A stretch of 64,000 bases of DNA from the NCBI RefSeq assembly GCF_003569745.1, contig NZ_AP018498.1, positions 1,835,001 to 1,899,000 on the forward strand, given 5' to 3'. The position numbers and the translations under genes are program-made. The first letter of the stretch is position 1, and the number at the start of each line of letters is the position of its first letter. Shown one piece after another: positions 8,374-20,537 of this stretch. Source of the stretch: Altererythrobacter sp. B11. Lineage in GTDB: Bacteria; Pseudomonadota; Alphaproteobacteria; Sphingomonadales; Sphingomonadaceae. Under the pieces are notes generated by a model. The model saw only the letters and a program-made list of their open reading frames with translations, ran no database searches and was not told the DNA's origin.

Positions 8374-8955
8374 TCAGAAGGGAAGCGGGCGAGCATTTTC
8401 GATCGCCCGCCAGGCTTGGTAGGCTGAGCCCAACGAGGTCCGGTCGTTCTCGCGGCAGCAGGTTGAGAGAAAGGTCAGCCAGAGCACCTGTGCCTCGTCG
8501 GCGCCGCGGCGAGCCTGTGCCAAGGTTGACGAACCCGGGCCCGCGCGCTGAATCGCGTAGAACGCTGCCGTTTCGTCGAGCGCAGCTTCGCGGCACTCCA
8601 GCGGTATGATCGCGAGGTCAGTCCGTTGTCGCCGGATGAGTTGCAGGTCCGAGGGCGCGAATGGTATCCCTGCGTGCATCGCCATGCGCCATTCACGCAT
8701 CTGGGAAGGCTGTGCCTTCGAAATCAAAGTAGCATTTACCGGAATGCTCCTGGCGATTCCGCCGATGATATCCGAACGCTTGGTCTCGCGATCGAAGGCG
8801 TAATGTTCGACGGCAAAACGAGCACCGTATTCGTTGCACTTGGTGACGGTGAACATCGCAATGCTGCGGATGGTTGAGCGGTAGCTCGCCGGTCGATCGC
8901 GCACGATTTCCAGTGCTGTCAGCACGCGCGGATGGTGCCTGAGAGAGAAGTTCAT
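8374..8955 (-). CDS. Hypothetical island protein
   Basis: 193 residues, family not recognised. It starts at ATG 8955 behind an AGGAAA ribosome site that lies within a 7-bp inverted repeat (8961-8983). The sequence is rich in Ala and Arg, with predicted helices (SDLQLIRRQRTDLAIIPLE; REAALDETAAFYAIQRAG), and has no signal peptide, no membrane segment and few clear motifs; two adjacent cysteines (TCC) occur near the C-terminus. It sits between the two exonuclease-like genes and is probably co-expressed with the 7573-8331 gene 42 bp downstream. Confidence 0.72.
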   Translation of the reverse strand: MNFSLRHHPRVLTALEIVRDRPASYRSTIRSIAMFTVTKCNEYGARFAVEHYAFDRETKRSDIIGGIARSIPVNATLISKAQPSQMREWRMAMHAGIPFAPSDLQLIRRQRTDLAIIPLECREAALDETAAFYAIQRAGPGSSTLAQARRGADEAQVLWLTFLSTCCRENDRTSLGSAYQAWRAIENARPLPF

Positions 8956-8960
8956 GTGGG

Positions 8961-8983
8961 GTTTCCTGTTCCTGAAAGGAAAC
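8961..8983 (-). promoter_or_regulatory. Hairpin overlapping the ribosome site of the 8374-8955 gene
   Basis: GTTTCCT and AGGAAAC form a 7-bp inverted repeat just upstream of the ATG at 8955. The repeat includes the AGGAAA ribosome site, so the structure could mask translation initiation. Role inferred. Confidence 0.45.
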
Positions 8984-9014
8984 AGGCGGCGCCTCCCGAG
9001 GAAGACGCCGCCTG
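8983..9014 (-). terminator. Terminator after the 9037-9582 gene
   Basis: CAGGCGGCG and CGCCGCCTG form a perfect 9-bp stem with a 14-base loop. On the minus strand the stem is followed by TTTCCTTTC. It lies 23 bp after the stop of the minus-strand gene at 9037, which fits an intrinsic terminator. Confidence 0.68.
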
Positions 9015-9036
9015 CATAATCGTAGGTTTGTGTGTA

Positions 9037-9582
9037 TCAGGCTGCGAAAGGCGCTGCGGTCCTGATATTACCAGCGCTATCGACGAAGAGGTCACCCGGG
9101 CTGGGCTCACCGGTGCAGAAGGGCGCGAGGGTTTCGGCGGTCGCGGCAATCCTCTTGGCAGCATTTCGATGCGAACGTGCTCGCCGAGCCGCAGCTTCAA
9201 CTGGCACTGCAATAAGGTGGCCGCATTCGCTTACGGCGAATTGCTGCCTTCGATCCTCGGTCATCAGCACAAGCGGATCACCATCGCCGATCGCTGCCGG
9301 AATGACCTTAGTTGCAATTACGCCCTCTGCATGTGGCACCAAGGCCAAATACCAGTGCGGTGCGGCTGCCTCCTCATCTGCATAGATGGCAATCACACAG
9401 GCCCAGCCACTCTCTGCAACCCTGCATGCCGCAACATCGAGAATGCCCTTATCGATGCCGGTCACAGAGGCAAATTTGACTGCTGCCGGGGCGGCTCCCC
9501 CGATGGGGAGGCCGAGCTCCAGATGAAGGGCATAGGCATTGGCCCGGCGGGCATCGTGCCCGCCGGAGGTAGAAGTGTTCAT
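9037..9582 (-). CDS. Hypothetical island protein
   Basis: 181 residues, family not recognised. The start at ATG 9582 has TAGGAAT upstream. Visible features are an N-terminal region rich in small residues, an acidic strand-turn segment CVIAIYADEEAAAPHWYLALVPH, and a basic helix EAAARRARSHRNAAKRIAAT near residues 130-150. No signal peptide, membrane segment or known catalytic motif is seen. It is followed by a terminator and preceded by the DEDDh exonuclease gene (64 bp gap), so it is probably the distal gene of that transcript. Confidence 0.72.
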   Translation of the reverse strand: MNTSTSGGHDARRANAYALHLELGLPIGGAAPAAVKFASVTGIDKGILDVAACRVAESGWACVIAIYADEEAAAPHWYLALVPHAEGVIATKVIPAAIGDGDPLVLMTEDRRQQFAVSECGHLIAVPVEAAARRARSHRNAAKRIAATAETLAPFCTGEPSPGDLFVDSAGNIRTAAPFAA

Positions 9583-9646
9583 ATCAAATTCCTAGCTATT
9601 GAATGGCGGCCTTCTGGCCGGAGCTTTTCCCTTCTCAGGCGTCAGC

Positions 9647-10588
9647 TCATCCGCACTTCAACCAATCCGGAACGCTCACCTTCGGTGGCGTCGGCACCCA
9701 GGTTTCATTTGCTCGGTATCGTTCGCTGGCCGGGAGCGGCACGACCACGGGCCGTTTACCGATCGTCTTGTTATACCAGCGGTATTCCTGCCGGAATTCC
9801 GTCGGCCGAACATGCTTGTGCCAGAGCTTGTGGGTCCGCTCTCCTGCGAAGCGGTAGCGCCTGTCTCGGAGATCATCCTTGAAGCCGAAGGCTGCAGTGC
9901 TGGCTTCGAACCGCCATGCGGGAGCGTCCATGGCCGCCAGCACCTTCGCCATGACGCTCTCACCGTCGAAGCAGACATGATCCAGCAGCTGGATGAGTGC
10001 GAGAACATCGTCCTTCGCGCGGTGCGCAGACGGCATGAAATAACCGGCCTGATTAAGCAGGTATCCCTGCGGGCCGGGTTCGAAACCGCACTTTCGCCAC
10101 GGCACGTCAGCCATGGCACAGCCCCATTTTACAGGCACGTGCCGACCGATGTGCTTTTCGACGAAGGGCCGGTCGAATTGACTGTTGAAGGCCACCGCTC
10201 CACCACAGTGTTCCAGGAGCGCAGCCAACTGTTCGCCGCAGACTGATCTGCCTGCGACATCAGCATCTTGGAGACCAGTCAATTCGGAAATCTCATGTGA
10301 CAGGGGTTGGCCAGGATCGACCAACCCGGTCATTACACACTCGACCGCGACGACTCGGCCTGCTTCATTGACCGCGACAACCGCTCCGCACAGTTCGATG
10401 ATCTGGTTCCGCGCCAGGTTCAGTCCGGTCGTTTCGCAATCCAGCACGCAGATCCGGCGGATTTCTTCGCCCTCCTGCGCTTGATGCGGCCAGTCGTTGC
10501 GATCGCGCACCGCTTTGAGAATTCGTTGTTGGCCGCTGGGCGCATCGTTGTCGTCGGCGATCATCGGCGTGAGATTTGAGCTGTTCAT
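9647..10588 (-). CDS. DEDDh 3'-5' exonuclease (DnaQ family)
   Basis: 313 residues from ATG 10588, chosen because GAGGT lies 6 bases upstream; a GTG six codons earlier is less likely. Exo I is VLDCETTG with Asp50 and Glu52, Exo II is AFNSQFDRPF with Asp139, and Exo III is HRAKDD at 189-194. Together they give the complete DEDDh active site of the epsilon-subunit/exonuclease-X type. The C-terminal 110 residues extend beyond the exonuclease domain, are rich in aromatic and basic residues, and may bind DNA or a partner. A perfect palindrome covers its ribosome site. The gene heads the minus-strand group that diverges from the czc block. Confidence 0.85.
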   Translation of the reverse strand: MNSSNLTPMIADDNDAPSGQQRILKAVRDRNDWPHQAQEGEEIRRICVLDCETTGLNLARNQIIELCGAVVAVNEAGRVVAVECVMTGLVDPGQPLSHEISELTGLQDADVAGRSVCGEQLAALLEHCGGAVAFNSQFDRPFVEKHIGRHVPVKWGCAMADVPWRKCGFEPGPQGYLLNQAGYFMPSAHRAKDDVLALIQLLDHVCFDGESVMAKVLAAMDAPAWRFEASTAAFGFKDDLRDRRYRFAGERTHKLWHKHVRPTEFRQEYRWYNKTIGKRPVVVPLPASERYRANETWVPTPPKVSVPDWLKCG

Positions 10589-10958
10589 GTAATTACCTCG
10601 TGTCACGAGGTTGGCCGAAGGGCTTTTCCCTTCTCTCCACCAACCTCGCTCAGCGAAGCGAGCGAGAAAGCTTTTCCTATTGTGGATGCGTGCGAGGGCA
10701 GCCGCCCTCGGATGTTGTTACGGCCGTTTTGGGCCCCAATATCGGACGTAGGCAGTGCCTGACGAAAAGCCGCAAAGCTGACATTGCCTTGCGGCACACT
10801 CCCGAGGTTTCTGCAAAGGCTTGCGAATGGTGTTGTGGAAATCCACATGCCCTGAGCCTTTCGCCGATATGCGAAGCGACCGATCGTGCCCTACCTTCGA
10901 TCGCGCTCTGTGCGCTTGCGGATTGCACAGAAGCCATCTGTTCTATACGCTCACGCAG
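10589..10958. other. Divergent intergenic region between the exonuclease and metal-resistance blocks
   Basis: No convincing gene is seen in these 370 bases. The region holds the palindrome at 10596-10610, a GAAGGG/CCCTTC inverted repeat at 10617-10633, a CGCTC/GCGAGCG-rich repeat near 10646-10666, and a TGTGGA-aa-TCCACA palindrome at 10834-10847 that could be an operator for the czc side. Promoters for both directions should lie here. I could not place a convincing -35/-10 pair. Confidence 0.6.
10596..10610 (-). promoter_or_regulatory. Palindrome over the exonuclease ribosome site
   Basis: CCTCGTG-t-CACGAGG is a perfect 7-bp inverted repeat with a 1-base centre. On the minus strand its right half supplies the GAGGT ribosome site of the gene starting at 10588. 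It could be a repressor operator or an RNA structure limiting translation. Confidence 0.55.
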
Positions 10959-11357
10959 ATGTTTTCCCGCTTCGCCTTTATGCTGCTGCTGTGCGCACTG
11001 GTCGTGCCGAAGGTCGCATGGGGCGCGCATCTGGGCGGACATGAACAGCTGGCGGCGGCCGGCGCAGTCCATACCCACCATGCGCAGCACGTCCACGAAG
11101 ACGATGGCAGGGCTACTGCGGACGCGGGCCCAGAGGCTGGCATTGTATCGGACAAGGCCGGTTCGCCAGGCGGCGAGAAAGGCCTCACCCACGATCACGG
11201 CCCTTCGCTTACGCTGGCCGCCGGCGTGCTTCTTCCGCAAGCGCCAGAGCTTTCGGCGTGGCACTCTGCCGATCGCCCGATCATGGGGCGCAGCCTGCCG
11301 GTCGATGCCCTGTCGCGCCCGGATTCCCTTCTGAGACCTCCCCGCGCCGCCGTCTGA
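10959..11357 (+). CDS. Small His-rich exported protein at the head of the czc block
   Basis: 132 residues from ATG 10959. Residues 1-23 (MFSRFAFMLLLCALVVPKVA plus WGA) form a clear signal peptide. The mature part contains a histidine cluster (HTHHAQHVHEDD) and a second HDH, typical of periplasmic metal-binding proteins that precede czc-type efflux operons. The longer frame starting at 10821 adds residues without homology-like content and would bury the signal peptide. It is probably the first gene of the czcCBA transcript and may buffer Zn, Cd, Co or Ni in the periplasm. Specific function is inferred. Confidence 0.72.
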   Translation: MFSRFAFMLLLCALVVPKVAWGAHLGGHEQLAAAGAVHTHHAQHVHEDDGRATADAGPEAGIVSDKAGSPGGEKGLTHDHGPSLTLAAGVLLPQAPELSAWHSADRPIMGRSLPVDALSRPDSLLRPPRAAV

Positions 11358-11365
11358 CGCCCGGA

Positions 11366-11383
11366 ATCCGGCTTTTGCCGGAT
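11366..11383 (+). repeat. Hairpin upstream of czcC
   Basis: ATCCGGC-tttt-GCCGGAT is a perfect 7-bp stem with a T-only loop, 9 bp after the His-rich gene. No U tract follows, so it may be a partial terminator, attenuator or RNA-processing site setting the ratio between the first gene and czcCBA. Confidence 0.5.
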
Positions 11384-11437
11384 AGCCGAGCGATTGACTG
11401 CTTGCGCATATACGAGTGATCTCAGGAGCAATTTTTC

Positions 11438-12661
11438 ATGAAAGCGATGACGCGTGCCGCCCTCCTGGCGGCCACGCTCCTGTCAGCGGGGTCGGCCCAG
11501 GCCGAGCCGCTGAGCCTGGAGGAAGCGATCAGCCGTTCTCTCGCCCATTCGCCGCTTGGCGCGGCGAGCACGGCGCGGGTCCAGGTGCTGGAGGCCGCGC
11601 GGGCGGTTGCCGATACCGGGCCTTCCGCCACGATCGAGGGTTCGGCAGAAAACTTCGGCACTGCCGGTTTCGGCCAGTTCCAGATCGATGCAACCTATAA
11701 TCAGCGGATCGAACGTGGCGGCAAGCGCGCCGCCCGGATCGAGCTGGCACAAGGCGATATCGGAGTGGCGCAGGCCGAGGCGCTGATTCGCAGGCTCGAT
11801 CTCGCGCAGGACGTGCAGGAACTCTACGTCGAGGCCCAGAGCGCCGCGCTCGCGCTGGAGCTAGCGAAGAGCCGGGTCGAGATCGCCGAGACGCTCCAGC
11901 GAGAAGTGCAGCGCCGGGTGGATGACGCGCGTGACCCGCTGTTCGCAGGCACCCGCGCGCGCACCCAGCTGGCGGAAGCGCGTGTCGATCAAGGGCTGGC
12001 CGAGCACGCACTGGAGGCGGCCATCGCCCGTCTCACGCTGCTGACCGGCGAAAGCGCCGAAGATGTGACCATCGTCACGGCAGGCTTCCTCGATGCGCAG
12101 CCGGTGCTTGCGGGCGGCTACGAGTTCGCCTCGATCGACCTTGCCCTTTATGAAGCGCGCCGGGTGCGGGCCGATGCCAATATCCGGCTGCAAGAGGCCA
12201 ATGGCCGGACCGATCCCACCGTGTTCGGCGGGCCGCGCCTGTTCGGCAATGGCGATGTCGCGCTGGTCGGGGGCATTTCCATGCCGCTGCCCAACCGTGC
12301 GCTCAATCAGGCCAACCGCGACCGGGCAGAGGCCGAGCGCCGCCAGATCGAGGCCGATCTCGCGGTCGAACGGTTCCAGCGCCGCCGCGACATCGATTTC
12401 GCCATCGAGCGGGTGGAGGAAGCCCGCCACGAGGCTGAAGCCATCCGCGATGAGGTCGTCCCCGGCGCCGAGCAGGTGCTGCGCGAGGTGCGCGCCGGGT
12501 TCAACCGCGGGGGCTTCACTTTTCTCGACGTTTCGACCGCCCAGAGCGAGCTGCACGCAGCCCGCGTGCGGATGGTTGAAGCTCTTGCCGAATATCACCG
12601 TGCCAGGGTCGAGCTTGATCGCCTGACCGGCCGGTTTGCCGATCTTGTTGGGGGTAACTGA
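11438..12661 (+). CDS. czcC: Outer-membrane efflux protein CzcC (TolC family)
   Basis: 407 residues with a signal peptide (cleavage after SAQA). The mature protein shows the long alternating coiled-coil helices of TolC-type channels, with two repeats beginning near LSLEEAISRSLAHSP and the second half at FASIDLALYEARR, and the ending FLDVSTAQSELHAARVRM typical of the CzcC/CusC group. It forms the outer-membrane exit duct of the tripartite metal pump. An AGGAG ribosome site precedes the ATG at 11438. czcB begins 2 bp after its stop, so the genes are co-translated. Confidence 0.93.
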   Translation: MKAMTRAALLAATLLSAGSAQAEPLSLEEAISRSLAHSPLGAASTARVQVLEAARAVADTGPSATIEGSAENFGTAGFGQFQIDATYNQRIERGGKRAARIELAQGDIGVAQAEALIRRLDLAQDVQELYVEAQSAALALELAKSRVEIAETLQREVQRRVDDARDPLFAGTRARTQLAEARVDQGLAEHALEAAIARLTLLTGESAEDVTIVTAGFLDAQPVLAGGYEFASIDLALYEARRVRADANIRLQEANGRTDPTVFGGPRLFGNGDVALVGGISMPLPNRALNQANRDRAEAERRQIEADLAVERFQRRRDIDFAIERVEEARHEAEAIRDEVVPGAEQVLREVRAGFNRGGFTFLDVSTAQSELHAARVRMVEALAEYHRARVELDRLTGRFADLVGGN

Positions 12662-12663
12662 CA

Positions 12664-17078
<4,415 letters not shown>

Positions 17079-17097
17079 CCATCAGGAGAACCCGAAA

Positions 17098-17823
17098 ATG
17101 CCCTTAGCAATGCCAGACTGGCTTCGCGCCGCGCCCTTGCGCCATGCGCTGGCCGTCCTGTTCGTGCTTCTGCTCCTGCTCGGCGCAGGGGCAGAGGCCT
17201 TCGCCCACAACGTCGCCGAGGGCGACAAGGGCTATATCCAGGAGAGCAGCGGGGTGCTGATCCTGCCGTTCATATATCTGGGCGCCAAGCACATGGTGAC
17301 CGGCTACGATCACCTGCTGTTCCTGTTCGGCGTGATCTTCTTCCTTTACCGGCTGAAGGACGTGGGCATCTACGTCACGCTGTTTGCGATCGGGCATTCG
17401 ACCACGCTGCTGTTCGGGGTGCTCACCGGCATTTCGGCCAATGCCTATGTGATCGATGCGATCATCGGCCTGTCGGTAGTCTACAAGGCGCTCGACAATC
17501 TCGGTGCGTTCCAGCGCTGGTTCGGCGTGCAGCCCAATACCAAGGCGGCCACGCTGCTGTTCGGCTTCTTCCACGGCTTCGGCCTTGCCACCAAGATCAT
17601 CGAGTTCGAGATTTCGGCCGACGGGCTGATCCCCAACCTCATCGCTTTCAACGTGGGGGTGGAAATCGGGCAATTGCTGGCGCTCGGCGCGATCCTCATC
17701 GGGATGGGATACTGGCGCAAGACCAGCAGTTTCATGCGCCACGCCTTTGCCGCCAATACCCTGCTGATGACCGCAGGCTTCGTCCTTACCGGTTACCAGA
17801 TCGTCGGCTTCTTCGCCGCCTGA
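17098..17823 (+). CDS. HupE/UreJ-like membrane protein
   Basis: 241 residues with a signal-like first segment and about six further hydrophobic spans. Conserved HupE/UreJ_2 features are YLGAKHMVTGYDHLLFLFGV, AIGHSTTLL and FFHGFGLA; the His and Asp residues inside the membrane segments are typical of secondary nickel/cobalt-type permeases. Relatives often follow czcCBA genes in sphingomonads, where they may return or exchange divalent metal, but the direction of transport is not known. It begins 20 bp after czcA with AGGAG upstream. Confidence 0.85.
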   Translation: MPLAMPDWLRAAPLRHALAVLFVLLLLLGAGAEAFAHNVAEGDKGYIQESSGVLILPFIYLGAKHMVTGYDHLLFLFGVIFFLYRLKDVGIYVTLFAIGHSTTLLFGVLTGISANAYVIDAIIGLSVVYKALDNLGAFQRWFGVQPNTKAATLLFGFFHGFGLATKIIEFEISADGLIPNLIAFNVGVEIGQLLALGAILIGMGYWRKTSSFMRHAFAANTLLMTAGFVLTGYQIVGFFAA

Positions 17824-17849
17824 CCCACGCGACTTTCGGAGAAAACCCC

Positions 17850-18470
17850 ATGTTCAATTCCCCGCGTCCCTCCGCCGATGACCTGCCGACCAACGCCCAG
17901 CTCTTCAAAGCCACCGCCTTCGCGCTGGTGACGGCCAGCGTGCTGCTGGTGGCAGTTGTCGTGCCTGCCGAATATGGCAAGGATCCCACTGGCATCGGCA
18001 CCATGCTCGGCTTTACCGAGATGGGCGAGATCAAGGAGCAACTGGCGCAGGAAGCTGCTGCCGATACGGCGGCCGTCGCTGTCAGCCAGGTTCGCGCGGT
18101 TGCAGGTGCCCCCGCCGCCAGCGAGACTGCCGAACCGGAAACTCCTGCCGCCGCCGAGGCGCAGATCACCGAGGTGACGCTGGCGCCGGGCGAGGCAGCT
18201 GAAGTGAAGGCTGCGATGGCGCAAGGCGATGCGCTCGAATACGACTGGGCAGTCAGCGGCGGACACGTCAATTTCGACACCCACGCCGATGCGCCGGGCA
18301 TCGATTATCACGGCTATGACAAGGGCACCGCCTCCACCGGCGAGAAAGGCACGCTGGTTGCCGCTTTCACCGGCAAGCATGGCTGGTTCTGGCGCAACCG
18401 TTCCGAGGGGACGGTCACCATCACCTTGCGCACGCTCGGAGACTACTCCGAAATTACTCGCGTGATGTAA
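17850..18470 (+). CDS. Transmembrane anchor protein of the czc block
   Basis: 206 residues with one membrane span near residues 22-45 (FALVTASVLLVAVVVPAEYG). A low-complexity Ala/Glu-rich linker follows, then a periplasmic domain ending in GKHGWFWRNRSEGTVTITLRTLGDYSEI. It has no enzymatic motif. Proteins of this type are commonly listed as transmembrane anchor proteins next to HupE-like and czc genes. The HDH-free but His-containing domain (GGHVNFDTHADAPGIDYHGYD) may bind metal. The ATG follows a GGAGAAAA ribosome site 26 bp after the HupE-like gene. Confidence 0.8.
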   Translation: MFNSPRPSADDLPTNAQLFKATAFALVTASVLLVAVVVPAEYGKDPTGIGTMLGFTEMGEIKEQLAQEAAADTAAVAVSQVRAVAGAPAASETAEPETPAAAEAQITEVTLAPGEAAEVKAAMAQGDALEYDWAVSGGHVNFDTHADAPGIDYHGYDKGTASTGEKGTLVAAFTGKHGWFWRNRSEGTVTITLRTLGDYSEITRVM

Positions 18471-18489
18471 CCGGGAAGGCCATCAGACC

Positions 18490-19806
18490 ATGCTCGGCGT
18501 TCTCGCGCACCGCACCTATCGCCACTTGTTTGCGGCCCAGGTGATCGCGCTGGTCGGCACCGGCCTTGCGACCGTGGCGCTGGGCCTGCTCGCCTACGAG
18601 ATCGCCGGGGCCGATGCCGGCGCGGTGTTAGGCACGGCACTGGCCATCAAGATGGTGGCCTATATCGGCATTGCCCCGGTGGTCGGCGCCTATGCCGACC
18701 GCTTGCCGCGCAAGGGCCTGCTTGTGGCGATGGACCTCGTGCGCGCCGGAGTGGCGCTGGTGCTGCCCTTCGTCGATGCGGTGTGGCAGGTCTATGCGCT
18801 GATCTTCCTGCTGCAATCGGCCTCGGCCGCCTTCACGCCCACCTTTCAGGCCACGATCCCCGAAATTTTGCCGGAGGAGGAAGACTACACCAACGCCCTG
18901 TCGCTGTCGCGGCTGGCCTATGATCTGGAAAGCTTGCTCAGCCCGATGCTGGCGGCAGCGCTTTTGAGCGTGATCAGCTTCCATTGGCTGTTTGCGGGCA
19001 CATCGGTGGGGTTCGCCGCTTCGGCGCTGCTGGTGGTGACCTCGGCGCTGCCGCACCGGAAAGCGGCGGCCAAGGTCGTCGAGAGCGTCTGGCGCAAGAC
19101 CACGCGCGGGGCGCGGATCTATCTGCGCACCCCGCGCCTCGTCGGGCTCTTGGCGATCACGCTGGCGGCAGCAGCAGGCAGCGCGATGGTAATCGTCAAC
19201 ACGGTGGTTATCGTGAAGGGCATGGGGCGCGGGCAGGAGGATGTCGCGCTGGCGCTGGCGGTCTATGGCGGCGGCTCAATGCTGGTGGCGCTGGTCTTGC
19301 CGCGCCTGCTCCGGCGCGTGGCTGACCGGACGGTGATGCTCGGCGGGGCCGCGGTGCTTGCCTTTGTGCTCGCTGCCATGGCTGCGCTGGCGCTGTCGTG
19401 GCCTGCGCTGCTTGCCGGATGGCTGGTTATGGGCATGGGCTATGCCCTATGCGTCACGCCGGGCGGCAGGCTATTGCGCCGGTCCTCGAACGAGCCTGAC
19501 CGGCCCGCACTGTTCGCGGCGCAGTTCGCGCTCAGCCACGTGTGCTGGTTGCTCGCCTATCCTGTCGCTGGGCAAATAGGGGCACTTGCGGGCATGGCGA
19601 CAACTTTTGCCGCCCTCGCCGTGCTGGCGCTGGCCGGCGTCGTGATCGCGCTGTGGCGCTGGCCGCGCATCGAACCCGACAAACTGGGCCATGAGCACCC
19701 AGAGCTGCCCGCCGATCACCCGCATCTGCTCGAACATGGCAGCGGGCACCACGCGCACGCCTACGTGATCGACGACTTGCACAGCCATTGGCCGGGACGC
19801 GGCTGA
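18490..19806 (+). CDS. MFS transporter of the metal-resistance block
   Basis: 438 residues with about 12 membrane spans and the MFS loop motif GAYADRLPRKGLL near residues 61-73. The C-terminus is hydrophilic and His-rich (HEHPELPADHPHLLEHGSGHHAHAYV), which suggests metal binding and fits its place after czcCBA-hupE-anchor genes. Substrate is unknown; an exporter of metal or a metal complex is the simplest inference. The stop codon abuts the stop of the convergent superoxide dismutase gene with no spacer. Confidence 0.88.
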   Translation: MLGVLAHRTYRHLFAAQVIALVGTGLATVALGLLAYEIAGADAGAVLGTALAIKMVAYIGIAPVVGAYADRLPRKGLLVAMDLVRAGVALVLPFVDAVWQVYALIFLLQSASAAFTPTFQATIPEILPEEEDYTNALSLSRLAYDLESLLSPMLAAALLSVISFHWLFAGTSVGFAASALLVVTSALPHRKAAAKVVESVWRKTTRGARIYLRTPRLVGLLAITLAAAAGSAMVIVNTVVIVKGMGRGQEDVALALAVYGGGSMLVALVLPRLLRRVADRTVMLGGAAVLAFVLAAMAALALSWPALLAGWLVMGMGYALCVTPGGRLLRRSSNEPDRPALFAAQFALSHVCWLLAYPVAGQIGALAGMATTFAALAVLALAGVVIALWRWPRIEPDKLGHEHPELPADHPHLLEHGSGHHAHAYVIDDLHSHWPGRG

Positions 19807-20526
19807 TCAGTCCATGGCGGCGGCAAAACGTGCGTCGATCACTTCCCAGTCGAGATTGACCATGAAGGCATCGACATAGCGCGCAGCCGCAGAGCCATAG
19901 TCCATGTGGTAGGAATGCTCATACATATCGAGCGCGATCAGCGGCACGCCCGCCACCGCGCCGTGCATGTGATCCCACGCCCAGTAATTGTGCAGCGAGC
20001 GCGTGTGCGGGTTCCAGGTGAGCACGCACCAGCCCGAACCGCCCGCAAGGCTCATCGCGGTGCGGCGGAACTCGGCCTCCCAGGCATCGAAGCTGCCGTA
20101 AGCCGCAGCCAGAGCCTCGCGCACCGATCCCGCCGCTTCGCCATTGCCGCCAAGGCCATCGAAATAGAGCTCGTGCAGCACCACCGAGCCGGTCCGGTGC
20201 AGTTCCTCGCGCTTCAGCCCGGCATAGACGACGGTGGGAAAGCCCGGATCGGCCATGGCGGCGGCAAGGCGGGTCTCGATCGTATTGAGCCCGCGCACCG
20301 AGCCTTGATAGTTGTTTTCCCAGTGCGAGGTGATGAGGCGTTCCGAGAGGCCGGTTAGCTTCGCGGGATCGAACCGCAGCGGTTTGGGCGTGTGGTTGCC
20401 CGCGAAGGCGAGCGGGCGCGGCGCGTCCTGCGCCGCCGCTGGACCGCTGGCAGAGGCGGCCAAGGCTGCCCCTCCCAAACCGAGCGCCGCCGAACCAAGT
20501 GCTTCGCGCCGTGTCACATCACCCAT
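19807..20526 (-). CDS. chrC: Exported Fe/Mn superoxide dismutase, ChrC-like
   Basis: 239 residues from ATG 20526. A Tat-type signal is visible (MGDVTRREALGSAALGLGG, then AAA-QD), so it should act in the periplasm. Metal ligands are His in ITSHWENNY, His in VLHELYFDGLGG, and the DMYEHSYHMDYG block, which replaces the usual DxWEHAYYxDY and keeps Asp and His. It lies 11 bp after chrA on the same strand. Fe-superoxide dismutase genes named chrC accompany chrA in known chromate-resistance operons, where they limit oxidative damage from chromate reduction. Activity is inferred. Confidence 0.85.
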   Translation of the reverse strand: MGDVTRREALGSAALGLGGAALAASASGPAAAQDAPRPLAFAGNHTPKPLRFDPAKLTGLSERLITSHWENNYQGSVRGLNTIETRLAAAMADPGFPTVVYAGLKREELHRTGSVVLHELYFDGLGGNGEAAGSVREALAAAYGSFDAWEAEFRRTAMSLAGGSGWCVLTWNPHTRSLHNYWAWDHMHGAVAGVPLIALDMYEHSYHMDYGSAAARYVDAFMVNLDWEVIDARFAAAMD

Positions 20527-20537
20527 TGCCTTACTCC

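Noticed and set aside
10576-11334. 252-residue frame in the czc upstream region
   Set aside because: It overlaps the His-rich exported protein in another frame and lacks any motif or ribosome site.
11394-11414. TTGACT and TATACG as a czcC promoter
   Set aside because: The spacer is only 9 bp, far from the usual 16-18, so it is not a normal sigma-70 promoter.
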